From: Anaerosolibacter carboniphilus
Lineage (GTDB): Bacteria > Bacillota > Clostridia > Peptostreptococcales > Thermotaleaceae
Direction of reading: 5' to 3'
Assembly: GCF_014205875.1 (NCBI RefSeq)
Contig: NZ_JACHEN010000018.1
Span: forward strand, 45,707-109,706
Length of the DNA: 64,000 nucleotides
How positions within the stretch are numbered: position 1 is the first letter of the stretch; each line of letters opens with the position of its first letter. This document shows, piece by piece, positions 1-9,197 of this stretch. Below the pieces are notes generated by a model. That model was not told the origin of the DNA and searched no databases. It saw nothing but the letters and a program-made list of their open reading frames with translations. Made by a program: the position numbers and the translations under genes.

Positions 1-255
1 GAGAATGGTATTTTTTCAGGCAGAATTATTAAGCACTTAGGAGAACATGGGAAGTTGGAAAGCTTGCTCAATTATTGCAAGAATCATGACATTCCATTAC
101 AAAGATGCATTGCTGTAGGAGACGGTGATTCAGATATAGAGATATTTAAGCATACTGGAAAAGCCATTGCCATCAATTATTCTCAAACTTTATCGGGAAA
201 AGCGCATCAATACTTAATGACAGAGGACCTTAAGGATATCTTGATACACATATAG
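1..255 (+). CDS. HAD-superfamily phosphatase, C-terminal part (cut by window edge)
   Basis: An open frame runs in from base 1 with no stop, so the gene starts outside the window; about 84 residues are visible. They contain the HAD motif GDGDSDIEIF, which carries the acidic Mg2+ ligands of motif IV, with a lysine just upstream (EHGKLES) that fits motif III. This is the C-terminal half of a SerB/HAD-IB-like phosphatase. The substrate cannot be told from this part. A TTG at 55 is in frame but is internal to the conserved region, so it is not the start. Confidence 0.75.
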   Translation, partial: ENGIFSGRIIKHLGEHGKLESLLNYCKNHDIPLQRCIAVGDGDSDIEIFKHTGKAIAINYSQTLSGKAHQYLMTEDLKDILIHI

Positions 256-365
256 AGTGGATGCAAACGAGAAGAAATCCTGACAACCTATAGTAGGATT
301 TTTTCACATAGAATAGAATGATCTCAACGATAGATATGTCTAGATAAATCAAAAAAGGAAATAAG

Positions 366-2411
366 ATGATCTATTTGGGAATGGAGAATGCTATGAAAAC
401 AAAAGATATGTATCGAGAAGGAAATGAGTTGAATGAAGGGGAGAGTAAAATTAACTACGAATGGTTATACAGGATGGACTTTGAGAAATCTCCTGATGCA
501 AAACTAATGCTTAAAGAACGTAGGATTATTGATTGTAATGAATCGGCTGTCAGATTTTTTGGATATGATTCAAAGGAAGAATTATTGGGGGGCATGCCGT
601 ATCTGTTGTCTCCAATTATCCAGACCGATGGAAAACCGTCCATGGTAAAAGGAAATGAAATGCTTACCCTGGTTGAGAAAAAGGGAAGCCATCGCTTTGA
701 ATGGATACATAAAACCAAGGAAGGAAAGTCATTTTTTGCGGAGGTCGTATTGACCCTTCTCCCCATTGAAGGTGAAAGGGTGATAAGTGCATCTTTGCAG
801 GATATCACAGAAAGAAAAGGTATTCAGGAAGTCCTCGAAGAAAAAGAAGAGTTCTACCGAAGCCTCTTTCACAACAATCATGCAATCATGCTCTTGGCTG
901 ATCCCGACAATGGAGAGATTATCGATGTAAATCCAGCAGCTTGCTTTTTCTATGGATATGATCGTCAGACCTTTCTAACGATGAACGTAAAGGATATTAG
1001 TACCTCTTCAGAAAAGAAAATTTTCTCCACCATCGAAGATGTAAGATTCCATCATGGAAAGCATTATTATTTAAAAGATAGGATTGCTAATGGAGAGATA
1101 AAGGATATAGAGATATACAGTGGCCCTATACGAGTAAAAAATAAAGAACTATTATACAGCATTATTCATGACATTACAGAAAAGAACAGAACGATGACAG
1201 CCCTTGAGGCAAGCGAAAAAAAATTCAAAGAATTATTTCATAACGCCAATGATATGATTTTTCTTCACGGATACGATGAAAATAAGAGAACAGGAAAAAT
1301 TATGGAGGTAAATGATATCGCCTGTATGAAGTTGGGATATAGGAGAGAAGAGCTGTTGAAAATGACACCGTGGGAGCTCAATGTCGAGGATATGCGCCGA
1401 TTTGTGCCAGAAAATACAAAAAGAATTCTGAAAGAGGGACATGCTACCTTCGAAACAGTAATGCAAACCAAAGACAAAAAAAGGATTGCTGTAGAGATTA
1501 ATGCCCATATGTTTAAACTGCTAGGACAAGATGTAAACCTTTCTGTGGTAAGAGACATTACGGAACGAAAAGAGACGATGAAGCTTTTAGGGGAAACCAT
1601 TGCCTATGATAAGTTGAAAACGGAATTTTTCTCAAATATTTCCCATGAATTTAGGACACCCCTAAATGTAATTTTTGGTACCCTACAGCTAATGGAGTTA
1701 TGCTTGCAAAGGGGAGATGGAGATCTAAACATCGAGAATATAGAAAGATATGTAAAGCGGATGAAACAAAATGGATGCCGGTTGTTGAGATTGGTAAACA
1801 ATCTGATTGATATTACCAAAATTGACTCAGGCTACTATGAGGTGCAGATGCAGAATTATGATATTGTCCATCTGGTAGAAGATATTACCCTATCGGTGGC
1901 TGAATACGTGGAAACAAAGGAGATAGGTCTAGTATTCGATACCGACTTGGAAGAAAGGATACTTGCCTGTGATCCCGATGCCATGGAAAGAGTTGTGTTA
2001 AACCTCTTGGCCAATGCCATAAAGTTTACAAATCCTGGGGGAACGATACAAGTATATATTCATGATCAAGGAAATCATATATCCATTTCCGTGACAGACA
2101 CAGGAATCGGCATACCAAAAGAAAAATTGGATTCAATATTTGAACGTTTTCGGCAGGTGGATAAAACCTTAACACGAAACCATGAAGGGAGTGGTATTGG
2201 ACTTTCTTTGACAAAATCTTTGATAGAACTTCATGATGGAACGATTAAGGTGGAAAGTGAATTAGGCAAAGGGAGTAAATTTATTATTGAGCTGCCAATT
2301 CGAATGATGCAGAACAAAGCAGAAGATAGCCATTTCATGAGAAATGCGCAGCAATCAAAGATTGAAAGAATTCATATTGAGTTTTCAGATATATATTCTA
2401 TCAACATATAG
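366..2411 (+). CDS. PAS-domain sensor histidine kinase, cytoplasmic, orphan
   Basis: A 681-residue hybrid-less histidine kinase. Three PAS/PAC modules occupy roughly residues 30-150, 160-275 and 280-400; each ends with a PAC-like D-I-T-E-R/K segment. The HisKA domain follows with the phospho-acceptor His427 in SHEFRTP, then the HATPase domain with N box (LLANAIKFT), G1 (DTGIGIP) and G2 (GSGIGLSL). No membrane segment is seen, so it should sense a cytoplasmic signal. No response regulator gene is adjacent, which makes the partner unknown. The ATG at 366 has an AGGAA ribosome site just upstream; a second in-frame ATG lies ten codons later. Confidence 0.9.
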   Translation: MIYLGMENAMKTKDMYREGNELNEGESKINYEWLYRMDFEKSPDAKLMLKERRIIDCNESAVRFFGYDSKEELLGGMPYLLSPIIQTDGKPSMVKGNEMLTLVEKKGSHRFEWIHKTKEGKSFFAEVVLTLLPIEGERVISASLQDITERKGIQEVLEEKEEFYRSLFHNNHAIMLLADPDNGEIIDVNPAACFFYGYDRQTFLTMNVKDISTSSEKKIFSTIEDVRFHHGKHYYLKDRIANGEIKDIEIYSGPIRVKNKELLYSIIHDITEKNRTMTALEASEKKFKELFHNANDMIFLHGYDENKRTGKIMEVNDIACMKLGYRREELLKMTPWELNVEDMRRFVPENTKRILKEGHATFETVMQTKDKKRIAVEINAHMFKLLGQDVNLSVVRDITERKETMKLLGETIAYDKLKTEFFSNISHEFRTPLNVIFGTLQLMELCLQRGDGDLNIENIERYVKRMKQNGCRLLRLVNNLIDITKIDSGYYEVQMQNYDIVHLVEDITLSVAEYVETKEIGLVFDTDLEERILACDPDAMERVVLNLLANAIKFTNPGGTIQVYIHDQGNHISISVTDTGIGIPKEKLDSIFERFRQVDKTLTRNHEGSGIGLSLTKSLIELHDGTIKVESELGKGSKFIIELPIRMMQNKAEDSHFMRNAQQSKIERIHIEFSDIYSINI

Positions 2412-2433
2412 AAATTTATAGCAAAAGGGGGAT

Positions 2434-2466
2434 AAAAATAGCATCTGTGATAGGCAGACGCTATTG
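2434..2466 (-). terminator. Rho-independent terminator of the NlpC/P60 gene
   Basis: On the minus strand an AATAGC-TCTG / CAGA-GCTATT hairpin overlapping the stop codon is followed by a T run. It lies between convergent genes. Confidence 0.6.
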
Positions 2467-3015
2467 AGGGAGAACTCTTCGACCGGTGACATAGGTATCG
2501 GCATAAAACCCTTCTTCTAAAGACGATATGGTAACCTTTTTTGCAGCGGAAGAGGCGTGAATGAACTCTCCATTTCCTATGTAGATTCCTACATGGGAGA
2601 TTCCGTCCCCCTTTGTATCGAAGAATACCAGATCACCAACGGACAAATGATTCTTTGGAACATAAATTCCATCCTTGGCTTGATCTTGAGAAACACGACG
2701 GATATCCACCCCATAGGCATTCATAACATATTTTGTAAAACCAGAGCAGTCAAAGCCCTTTGGCGTGGTTCCACCCCAGACATAGGGAACATTCATATAG
2801 CTTTTTGCAAAATCAACCAAGTCTCTTTGCGTTTTGACTTGAGTCAGGCCCTCTACATTGGGAGAATCTAGCTGCCGTATTGCCTCATTGAATACGGTAT
2901 GAAAATTATTACTAGAAGGTTCATCTAAGGGAGTAGGCTCATTTTTCATGATATTGACAGGAACCCTACTTTGGATTTCTTGAAGTTTTTGCTGAAATAT
3001 GAGATTCACATTCAT
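2461..3015 (-). CDS. NlpC/P60 family cell-wall endopeptidase
   Basis: About 184 residues. The C-terminal 125 residues form an NlpC/P60 domain: PYVWGGTTPKGFDCSGF holds the catalytic Cys and HVGIYIGNGEFIHAS the catalytic His. The N-terminal 60 residues are polar, without a clear signal peptide or SH3 domain, so export is uncertain. Family members cleave D-Glu to diamino-acid bonds in peptidoglycan peptides. I prefer the ATG at 3015 over the one at 3021, because the AGGAG lies eight bases before the former and only two before the latter. It is convergent with the histidine kinase gene. Confidence 0.85.
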   Translation of the reverse strand: MNVNLIFQQKLQEIQSRVPVNIMKNEPTPLDEPSSNNFHTVFNEAIRQLDSPNVEGLTQVKTQRDLVDFAKSYMNVPYVWGGTTPKGFDCSGFTKYVMNAYGVDIRRVSQDQAKDGIYVPKNHLSVGDLVFFDTKGDGISHVGIYIGNGEFIHASSAAKKVTISSLEEGFYADTYVTGRRVLPQ

Positions 3016-3118
3016 GGGCATGTCTCCTGTGGATTTAATAATTTCATTTTATAAAAAATACATACTTTTATCAATGGTAATATCCGCCTATAACAGAATA
3101 CATCTGTGAAAAATCTCA

Positions 3119-3148
3119 TAAAAAAAGAAGGCCACAGCATGTGCGGCC
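3119..3148 (-). terminator. Rho-independent terminator after the 95-residue ORF
   Basis: GGCC-CA...TG-GGCC hairpin followed on the minus strand by a TTCTTTTTTT tract. Confidence 0.7.
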
Positions 3149-3158
3149 GAAGGGAGAT

Positions 3159-3446
3159 TTAGTCATATTCTTTCTGAACAAATCTATCAAAGTTTTTGTC
3201 CTGTTGGAGACCTTGTTCCAACAGGATTTCTTTGGTTTCTTCTGGAGGTTTTGTCATTTCATAGCATGTGTCCATCAATTCAGCCAATCCTGCTTTGGCT
3301 AGAATGGGCTCTAGGACTTCCATTTCTCCCTCATCAAAGATTTCAGTGATCGTACCATCATTTTCCCAATCTTCCCTTGTTGAGATAAAAACAGCGGAGC
3401 CATCGGCGCCACTTACCATAGAAAATAAGAAATTATTTCCATCCAT
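3159..3446 (-). CDS. Small acidic conserved-looking protein, function unknown
   Basis: 95 residues, acidic, no membrane segment, one cysteine. I do not recognise the family. An in-frame ATG start, a downstream terminator hairpin at 3119-3148 and a separate upstream gap argue that it is a real monocistronic gene. The protein begins with a hydrophobic strand-rich half (LFSMVSGADGSAVFIST) and ends with a charged helical half. Confidence 0.6.
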   Translation of the reverse strand: MDGNNFLFSMVSGADGSAVFISTREDWENDGTITEIFDEGEMEVLEPILAKAGLAELMDTCYEMTKPPEETKEILLEQGLQQDKNFDRFVQKEYD

Positions 3447-3576
3447 CTTCTATCCACTCCTAATCTTAAAGTCATGGTGCTGCTTTTAGTATTTGAGTTT
3501 TTTATGTATATTATATAGTCCTCTGTTTATTGGTTTCTGAGAACTTTTCCCAAATTCATGGAAAAACTATCAAAAA

Positions 3577-3600
3577 AACCTTCAAGGGCGCTTGAAGGTT
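3577..3600 (-). terminator. Rho-independent terminator after the MotB-like gene
   Basis: Perfect 10-bp stem AACCTTCAAG / CTTGAAGGTT with a 4-base loop, followed on the minus strand by TTTTTTT. Confidence 0.85.
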
Positions 3601-3611
3601 AGTATAGCTAT

Positions 3612-4274
3612 TTAATTGGCGATGATGATCTCTATTCTTCGATTGTTGGCTCGACCTTCGGGTGTACTATTGCTATCGATGGGATTCCTTTCACCATAAC
3701 CGCTGACGGATACACGATTTTTAGCGATTCCTTTATTTTCAGTCAGATATTTTACGACTTGTATAGATCTAGCCACAGAAAGCTCCCAATTTGATGGATA
3801 TTCTTTTGTCCGAATAGGCACATTATCTGTATATCCTTCTACGATGATGTTGTTATTCACTCGTTGAAGCTGTGCACCAATCTGGTCCAGCAGTAGGTAA
3901 CCATCTGGAGAAATTCCTGCTTGTCCGCTTTGGAACAAAACACTATCCCTAAACCTGATTAAAAGCCCGCGTTCATTTTCGATGATATCCACCTGATCTT
4001 GAAGGTTGTTTTTTTCAAGAAATGTCATAAAGTCCTCACTGGTGGACTTGGGATCCCTTCCATTCTTATGAAGGCCGAACAATTGAGCAGCTAAGCTATC
4101 GTTCTCCTTCTTTAAATCTTTATTTTCACTGCTGAGATTTGTCAATTCTTTAGATGTATAAATGAAAAAGATAATGAAGAAGCAGAGTAAGATAGTAATC
4201 ATATCACTGTAGGTGATGAGCCAGTTGTTGCTAAACTCCATTTCATATTTGCTCGAATTATCATTGGAATTCAT
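3612..4274 (-). CDS. motB: MotB/OmpA-family stator protein
   Basis: 220 residues. One N-terminal membrane helix (about 17-40) begins NNWLITYSDM, with the proton-path aspartate at Asp24, as in the MotB plug family. A coiled stretch follows (about 45-75), then a C-terminal OmpA peptidoglycan-binding domain with the VEGYTDN, SVARSIQVVKYL and GRANNRRIEI motifs. It forms a stator with the MotA-like product of the overlapping upstream gene (14-bp overlap). No flagellar genes are nearby, so this could be a second stator set or a non-flagellar MotAB. Confidence 0.88.
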   Translation of the reverse strand: MNSNDNSSKYEMEFSNNWLITYSDMITILLCFFIIFFIYTSKELTNLSSENKDLKKENDSLAAQLFGLHKNGRDPKSTSEDFMTFLEKNNLQDQVDIIENERGLLIRFRDSVLFQSGQAGISPDGYLLLDQIGAQLQRVNNNIIVEGYTDNVPIRTKEYPSNWELSVARSIQVVKYLTENKGIAKNRVSVSGYGERNPIDSNSTPEGRANNRRIEIIIAN

Positions 4275-5082
4275 AGGTGGCCGTATTCCTTTCAGTAAAT
4301 TCCTTTTTAGGGTAGAGAAGACGCTGCTCTTCCTTTAGCATTACATTCATCTTGTCGAAAACATTTCTTGGAGAATCATTTTGAGCAATTAATAAAATCC
4401 CTTCCATGACAATGGTATATTGGAGAATATGATGGTCGATATATTCCTTTAGTCTACCCATGAGAGGTACGGCAGCAAAATTGGCGATAAGACCTCCGTA
4501 AAGAGTACTGACCAAGGCGGAAGCCATATTGCTCATAATAAGTGAAGCTTGTCCCAAGTCGGATAAAAGACCGATGAGACCTAGTAAGGTTCCGATCAAA
4601 CCAAAGGAAGGGGCAACATTGGCAATCATCTTGAGAACATTATAGGGGCGATACAGACTGATTTGCCTTGCTTCAATATCCTTTTCCAAAATGTCTCGCA
4701 TGGCTTCAGGCTTTTTATAATCATTTAATAAAACCAGTGCATCTCTTAAAAAGGTATTGCTCTCCAGTTCTATATCCGATTGCAGAGACAGAACACCCTC
4801 TCTTTTCACCTTGATCGATATATCATGAAGCTTATGAATTACATGGACATAATCTGTTTTTTCAGAGAAGCTCGCCTTGATCATCATGGCAGTATCTACC
4901 AAGGTTTCAAAGGAGAAACTAATAATGATGGAAAGGAAGATACCGCTAAAGATGATCTCAAGGGCTGTTAGATTCCATAAGGACTTTAGAGATATGCTGC
5001 CGATGACCGAGTGAAAAACAAGGACAGTAAGAATTATAATGACAGGGAGCTTTAACTTTTTCTGATAGGGTTCGAACTTCAT
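4261..5082 (-). CDS. motA: MotA/ExbB-family stator channel protein
   Basis: 273 residues from the ATG at 5082, which follows an AGGAGG six bases upstream; an earlier in-frame ATG at 5115 lacks one. Four membrane helices are visible: two near the N terminus and the characteristic pair around residues 150-215 (FGLIGTLLGLIGLLSDLG and a Gly/Ala-rich partner), which line the ion channel. A cytoplasmic loop of about 80 residues lies between helices 2 and 3. It is co-transcribed and overlaps with the MotB-like gene. MotA is assigned over ExbB/TolQ because of the MotB partner. Confidence 0.85.
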   Translation of the reverse strand: MKFEPYQKKLKLPVIIILTVLVFHSVIGSISLKSLWNLTALEIIFSGIFLSIIISFSFETLVDTAMMIKASFSEKTDYVHVIHKLHDISIKVKREGVLSLQSDIELESNTFLRDALVLLNDYKKPEAMRDILEKDIEARQISLYRPYNVLKMIANVAPSFGLIGTLLGLIGLLSDLGQASLIMSNMASALVSTLYGGLIANFAAVPLMGRLKEYIDHHILQYTIVMEGILLIAQNDSPRNVFDKMNVMLKEEQRLLYPKKEFTERNTATYEFQ

Positions 5083-5231
5083 GGAAGACCTCCTCATACA
5101 GATATCAAATTTCATATATTTATTTTAACATAATTACATGAACTTTCTGCTGCTTAATTCTGTTAAAATTGCCTTTGGGTATATTGACCTATTATGGAGA
5201 ACTACTTTAAAAGTATGATTCTGTTAAAGTT

Positions 5232-5280
5232 AGTAAAAAAAGATTCTTACCTTATTCAAAAGTAAGAATCTTTTTTTACT
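5232..5280. terminator. Perfect 19-bp inverted repeat between divergent genes
   Basis: Arms 5232-5250 and 5262-5280 are perfect reverse complements with an 11-base loop and have T runs on both strands, so they would terminate transcription in either direction. The repeat lies between the divergent motA-like and capA-like genes, where a terminator is not expected. Confidence 0.75.
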
Positions 5281-5355
5281 TTTTTGATATACATAGACCA
5301 TGCATGACATGCTGGGCGTAATGTTCTAAAAACCATAGCAAATGGAGGGTTTATT

Positions 5356-6561
5356 TTGTTTATCCAGCTTACCTTGTCTTTCTTACTGATGGTAAGCAAC
5401 CTCTTGTATCCTCAAATATTTATTCTAAATCCAGTCCCCATTGGGAATAGAGGGGTTGAGCAAATACAAAAGATTGAAAATGTCCAGAATATAGCAGATG
5501 ATGGATATCAAGGAGAAAAGAGCCGAGGAGAAGCACTTTTACCCGCAACAGGTTTTGAAGAAGAGAAACATACGGCGGAAGAAAATATTTCAGAGAATAG
5601 GCAAGGATACGATGAGGTGATCACCATATCCTTTGCAGGGGATTGTACATTAGGATGGGATGATACAGCTGGGTATTTCAACTCTTTTCCCTACAGGTTG
5701 GAAAAGGAGAATGGAGATTTTGCCTATTTCTTCAAAGGGGTAAAGCAGTTCTTTGAATCAGATGATTTGACTTTGGTAAACCTGGAGACCACCCTTACCA
5801 CCTACAATAAAAAAGCGGAAAAGAAATTTCGGTTTAAGGGTGAGCCTTCCTATGTGAACATATTAAAAGAAGGCAGCATCGAGATGGTGAATTTAGCAAA
5901 TAATCATATCTATGATTATTTAGAGCAAGGCTTTAAAGAGACGATCGGGAACTTGGAGAAGGGAGAGATTCTCTATTCTGGAGAAGGCTTTATGGGAGAG
6001 ACGACCATACGAGACATTAAGGTTGTCAGTCTGGGTTATAGGGGATGGGATATCTCCATAAAGGAGCAGCTGATGAAGGATATTCAAAGGGCAAAAGGAT
6101 TAGGAGATATTGTTTTAGTTTCCTTCCATTGGGGAGAAGAGAGAAGGCATTTTCCAAATAAAACCCAACGGATACTGGCGTATACCGCCATCGATGAGGG
6201 GGCCGATATCGTGGTGGGACATCACCCCCATGTGATACAAGGCATTGAAAAATATAAGGATAAATATATTCTGTACAGTCTAGGGAACTTCTCCTTTGGA
6301 GGCAATAAGAATCCTATGGATAAAGATAGCTTTATCTTTCAAAATAGATTTTATTTGAAGGACAAAAAGATAATTAAAAATGAGGGGGTTATAGTTCCCT
6401 GCAAGATTTCATCGGTAAATGATGTGAATGATTATCAGCCTACGGTGGCTAGGGGTGAGGAAGCAAAACGGATTGTAGACAGGCTGTTGTTATATAGTGA
6501 AAAATTGCTAAATGGGATTAGCGGTGAGGAAGAGGTATACATAAAAGATATAATCAATTGA
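5356..6561 (+). CDS. CapA-like metallophosphatase-fold protein (PgsA/CapA family)
   Basis: 401 residues starting with TTG at 5356 behind a GGAGGG ribosome site. A hydrophobic N terminus (about 1-22) is a signal peptide or anchor, followed by a low-complexity linker to about residue 88. The CapA domain shows the calcineurin-like metal motifs: FAGDCTLGWD, VNLETTL, NLANNHIYDY, FHWGEERR and VGHHPHVIQG, then YSLGNFSFGG. Family members act outside the membrane and some take part in poly-gamma-glutamate synthesis, but no pgsB/pgsC is adjacent, so that role is not supported here. Confidence 0.85.
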   Translation: MFIQLTLSFLLMVSNLLYPQIFILNPVPIGNRGVEQIQKIENVQNIADDGYQGEKSRGEALLPATGFEEEKHTAEENISENRQGYDEVITISFAGDCTLGWDDTAGYFNSFPYRLEKENGDFAYFFKGVKQFFESDDLTLVNLETTLTTYNKKAEKKFRFKGEPSYVNILKEGSIEMVNLANNHIYDYLEQGFKETIGNLEKGEILYSGEGFMGETTIRDIKVVSLGYRGWDISIKEQLMKDIQRAKGLGDIVLVSFHWGEERRHFPNKTQRILAYTAIDEGADIVVGHHPHVIQGIEKYKDKYILYSLGNFSFGGNKNPMDKDSFIFQNRFYLKDKKIIKNEGVIVPCKISSVNDVNDYQPTVARGEEAKRIVDRLLLYSEKLLNGISGEEEVYIKDIIN

Positions 6562-6673
6562 TAGGATATTCCTATGGGCTATTGGATTGAAGTATATGAT
6601 ATAATAAATCATAAAGATGAAAAATGTTCTTAAAAGGGATTTTCATCATTAAAACGGATAGGGAGAGATTCTG

Positions 6674-6862
6674 ATGTCTTTTAAGATTTTTACATGGATA
6701 GATGAATTATTTGATGGGTTTTCAAGGACAAACAGCTATCGGTTAGAGGCTGATCAAAAACAAATTGTAATGAGAGGATTGAGATGGTTACTGATAACAG
6801 GTGTTGGATTAGGTTTGGTATTGGGATTGATCCTGTTCGGTTTTGGGATTATAGAATATTAG
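6674..6862 (+). CDS. Small single-pass membrane protein, unknown function
   Basis: 62 residues with a GGGAGAG ribosome site. The polar N-terminal half (with TWIDELFDGFSR) is followed by one Gly/Leu-rich membrane helix at about 41-60. It is followed by a 26-bp inverted repeat. I do not recognise the family. Confidence 0.55.
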   Translation: MSFKIFTWIDELFDGFSRTNSYRLEADQKQIVMRGLRWLLITGVGLGLVLGLILFGFGIIEY

Positions 6863-6879
6863 TAGAGAAATAGATTATT

Positions 6880-6937
6880 ATAAATCGTAAAAAGGAAAAG
6901 AACATAGAATGATGTTCTTTTCCTTTTTACGATTTAT
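6880..6937. terminator. Perfect 26-bp inverted repeat, bidirectional terminator-like
   Basis: Arms 6880-6905 and 6912-6937 are perfect reverse complements around a 6-base loop. The stem contains A- and T-rich tracts (TTTTCCTTTTT) so it can act as a terminator, although it is much longer than usual. Confidence 0.7.
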
Positions 6938-7050
6938 AAGGGAAAGAATGAAGAGATGAAAAGTAAAACAAAAGATTTTCGTTCATACTAATAAAGAAAC
7001 ATGAAGTGCTTGAAAGTAGGTAAATATTCACATAGGAGGGAAATACATAT

Positions 7051-7713
7051 ATGAAGAAGGATTTATTGGAAAAAGGAGCTGTATTGCAGCGAGACAACGA
7101 CACCTATGCTATTGCGCCCCATATTCCAGGAGGAATCGTAAGCAGTGAAACCTTGAGAAAAATTGCAGATGCAGCAGATAAATACAAGGCGGAGGCTATT
7201 AAGCTTACCTCATCTCAGCGCATCGCTATTGTGGGATTGAAGGAGGATGAAATTGATAGCATTTGGCAGGATTTGGACATGAAGCCAGGAGCCGCCCTCG
7301 GTTTGTGTGTAAGAAGCGTGAAATTTTGTCCAGGTACTACTTTTTGTAAGCGGGGACAGCAGGATGCTGTAGGTGTAGGAATGAAGCTGGATGATTTATA
7401 CCACGGTATGGATTTACCGAACAAACTGAAAATCGGTGTAAGCGGTTGTCCAAACTCCTGTGGAGATAATCACTTCCGGGATATTGGCATTATGGGTATG
7501 CCAAAAGGTTTCAAAATTCAAGTGGGAGGAAAGGGCGGCATTAAGCCAAGGATTGGAGATACCTTATATGACAATATAGATGAGGAAGATCTGTATCCTA
7601 TTATTGATAAGGCAGTAAAGATCTATGCCGAGAATGCCAAGAAGCATGAGCGATTAGGCGCTTACATTGATCGGGTAGGCATTGAAGAATTCAAAAGGCA
7701 AATGGAAAGTTAA
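7051..7713 (+). CDS. Half-size nitrite/sulfite reductase-like siroheme/4Fe-4S protein
   Basis: 220 residues with one ferredoxin-like half domain (about 1-70) and one nitrite/sulfite reductase 4Fe-4S region (about 80-190). The full cysteine set for a siroheme-coupled cluster is present: CPGTTFC (C-x5-C) and GCPNSC (C-x3-C). The protein is half the length of assimilatory reductases, like the small SiR-like proteins of anaerobes. No electron-transfer partner or siroheme synthesis gene is adjacent, so the substrate is unknown. It has its own GGAGGG ribosome site. Confidence 0.85.
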   Translation: MKKDLLEKGAVLQRDNDTYAIAPHIPGGIVSSETLRKIADAADKYKAEAIKLTSSQRIAIVGLKEDEIDSIWQDLDMKPGAALGLCVRSVKFCPGTTFCKRGQQDAVGVGMKLDDLYHGMDLPNKLKIGVSGCPNSCGDNHFRDIGIMGMPKGFKIQVGGKGGIKPRIGDTLYDNIDEEDLYPIIDKAVKIYAENAKKHERLGAYIDRVGIEEFKRQMES

Positions 7714-7790
7714 TAGAAACTTTTATTTAGTTATCCTATATACCCTCCTTCATTCATATACTTTATCAGTAACATGGGGGAGGGAAAGAT

Positions 7791-8906
7791 ATGAAGTTGT
7801 TGATCCAAACAAGAAAAAGTATGCGAAATATGATGCTTCTTTGTATTTGTGCTGGGATCATCATCTCAAGTTTATATATGAGGGATAGCGTGATTACGGT
7901 GTCTACTGCTAGAGTAGATGAGGAGTTTGCTCCTATTGTGAAAGCAATCTTTGATACAAGGAATCGTGCCATCATGGAGCAGGACACCAGCCTATTGGAT
8001 ACCATGTATGACAAGGGACGGAGAAATGGCCTTTGGGCCTATGAGCATGAGTTAAAGAAGATGAAATATTTGCATCGATGGTCTGAAAAACAAGGTATTC
8101 GCTTCACCAAAATCAATGCCAACACCATGGTGAAGTGGGTGAAAAAGAAGGATGAAGGCTATACCATTAATCTGGTAACCTCTACAGAATATCAATACAG
8201 CTATGAGAATGATGTAGAGAAAAACAATCTATTTCGTATTGGTACTTATCACTCCATGGACATAAGGAAGCTGGATGAGACATGGGTCATTACGCGAGAG
8301 TGGTATACAGATCCCTTTGCTGATTCACTCCAGCTAGATATGGAAAAGTCAGCTGAATTTAAAGAGTACATACAGGCTCAGCCGTCCAGAGATTTTGCTG
8401 ATATGGGCGAACGAAGGAACAATGCAGTCGCTTATGCCGATGCGTATTGTGGGGCTGCAGGGGATGAAGAGTCAGGATATAGCTATAATAAAAAATATAA
8501 GAATTATAATCCCTTGGGTGGGGATTGTGCCAACTTTGCATCCCAGATTCTCCATGAGGGAGGCAAATTTAGAAAAAATGGAACATGGAATTATGATGGT
8601 GATGGCAGCAAAGCATGGGTGAATGCTCAAGCTTTTAAAAATTATATGCTCTATAGCGGCAGAGCTTCTAAAATTGCTTATGGCAGCTATGAAAAGGTAT
8701 ATAAGCAGGCCTATCAGTTATTGCCAGGGGATTTTGTGGCCTATGAGAAAAATGGAAAGGTAACTCATATCTCTGTGGTTACAGGAGTGGACGCAAAGGG
8801 GTATGCCTTGGTGAACTGTCACAATACCGACCGATATCGGGTACCATGGGACCTGGGATGGAGTAATAAAGGGATTAAGTTCTGGCTTGTGAGGGTGCAC
8901 TTCTAA
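7791..8906 (+). CDS. Exported Amidase_6 domain protein (putative cell-wall amidase)
   Basis: 371 residues. An N-terminal hydrophobic segment at about 15-32 acts as signal or anchor. Residues 45-190 have no motif I know. The C-terminal 170 residues match the Amidase_6 (CHAP-like) fold: the RNNAVAYADAY helix, GGDCANFASQ with the predicted nucleophilic Cys, THISVVTGV with His, and VNCHNTDRY. Family members occur in spore-forming Firmicutes and are presumed peptidoglycan amidases. Overlapping shorter frames in this region are shadows. Confidence 0.82.
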   Translation: MKLLIQTRKSMRNMMLLCICAGIIISSLYMRDSVITVSTARVDEEFAPIVKAIFDTRNRAIMEQDTSLLDTMYDKGRRNGLWAYEHELKKMKYLHRWSEKQGIRFTKINANTMVKWVKKKDEGYTINLVTSTEYQYSYENDVEKNNLFRIGTYHSMDIRKLDETWVITREWYTDPFADSLQLDMEKSAEFKEYIQAQPSRDFADMGERRNNAVAYADAYCGAAGDEESGYSYNKKYKNYNPLGGDCANFASQILHEGGKFRKNGTWNYDGDGSKAWVNAQAFKNYMLYSGRASKIAYGSYEKVYKQAYQLLPGDFVAYEKNGKVTHISVVTGVDAKGYALVNCHNTDRYRVPWDLGWSNKGIKFWLVRVHF

Positions 8907-8976
8907 GAATGAAGACCGCATATTTTGATAAAATAGAAGAATACTACTTAGGAAAAACTAGAAGAGGAGTGTTACC

Positions 8977-9195
8977 ATGGCGACAATTAAAATCTGTGAG
9001 AACAATTTTGGGTACGGTACAAATGACGTGGTAGAGAGAATCCATAAGGAGAGAGCCGATGTGACAGTGGATGTTGCATCTTGCCAAGGCTACTGTGATA
9101 TTTGTGCTGTAGGCCCTTATGCTTTTGTAGATGATACGTTGATTGAGGCTGAAACGGCAGACGAATTGTATAATAAAATTATAAATATTTTATAG
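8977..9195 (+). CDS. DUF1450 (YuzB-like) small cysteine protein
   Basis: 72 residues with the DUF1450 pattern: IKICENNF at the N terminus and SCQGYCDICAVGPYAFVDD in the middle. Four cysteines suggest metal or Fe-S binding, thioredoxin-like in spacing, but this is inference. It has an AGAGGAG ribosome site and a terminator just after the stop. Confidence 0.85.
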   Translation: MATIKICENNFGYGTNDVVERIHKERADVTVDVASCQGYCDICAVGPYAFVDDTLIEAETADELYNKIINIL

Positions 9196-9197
9196 AA

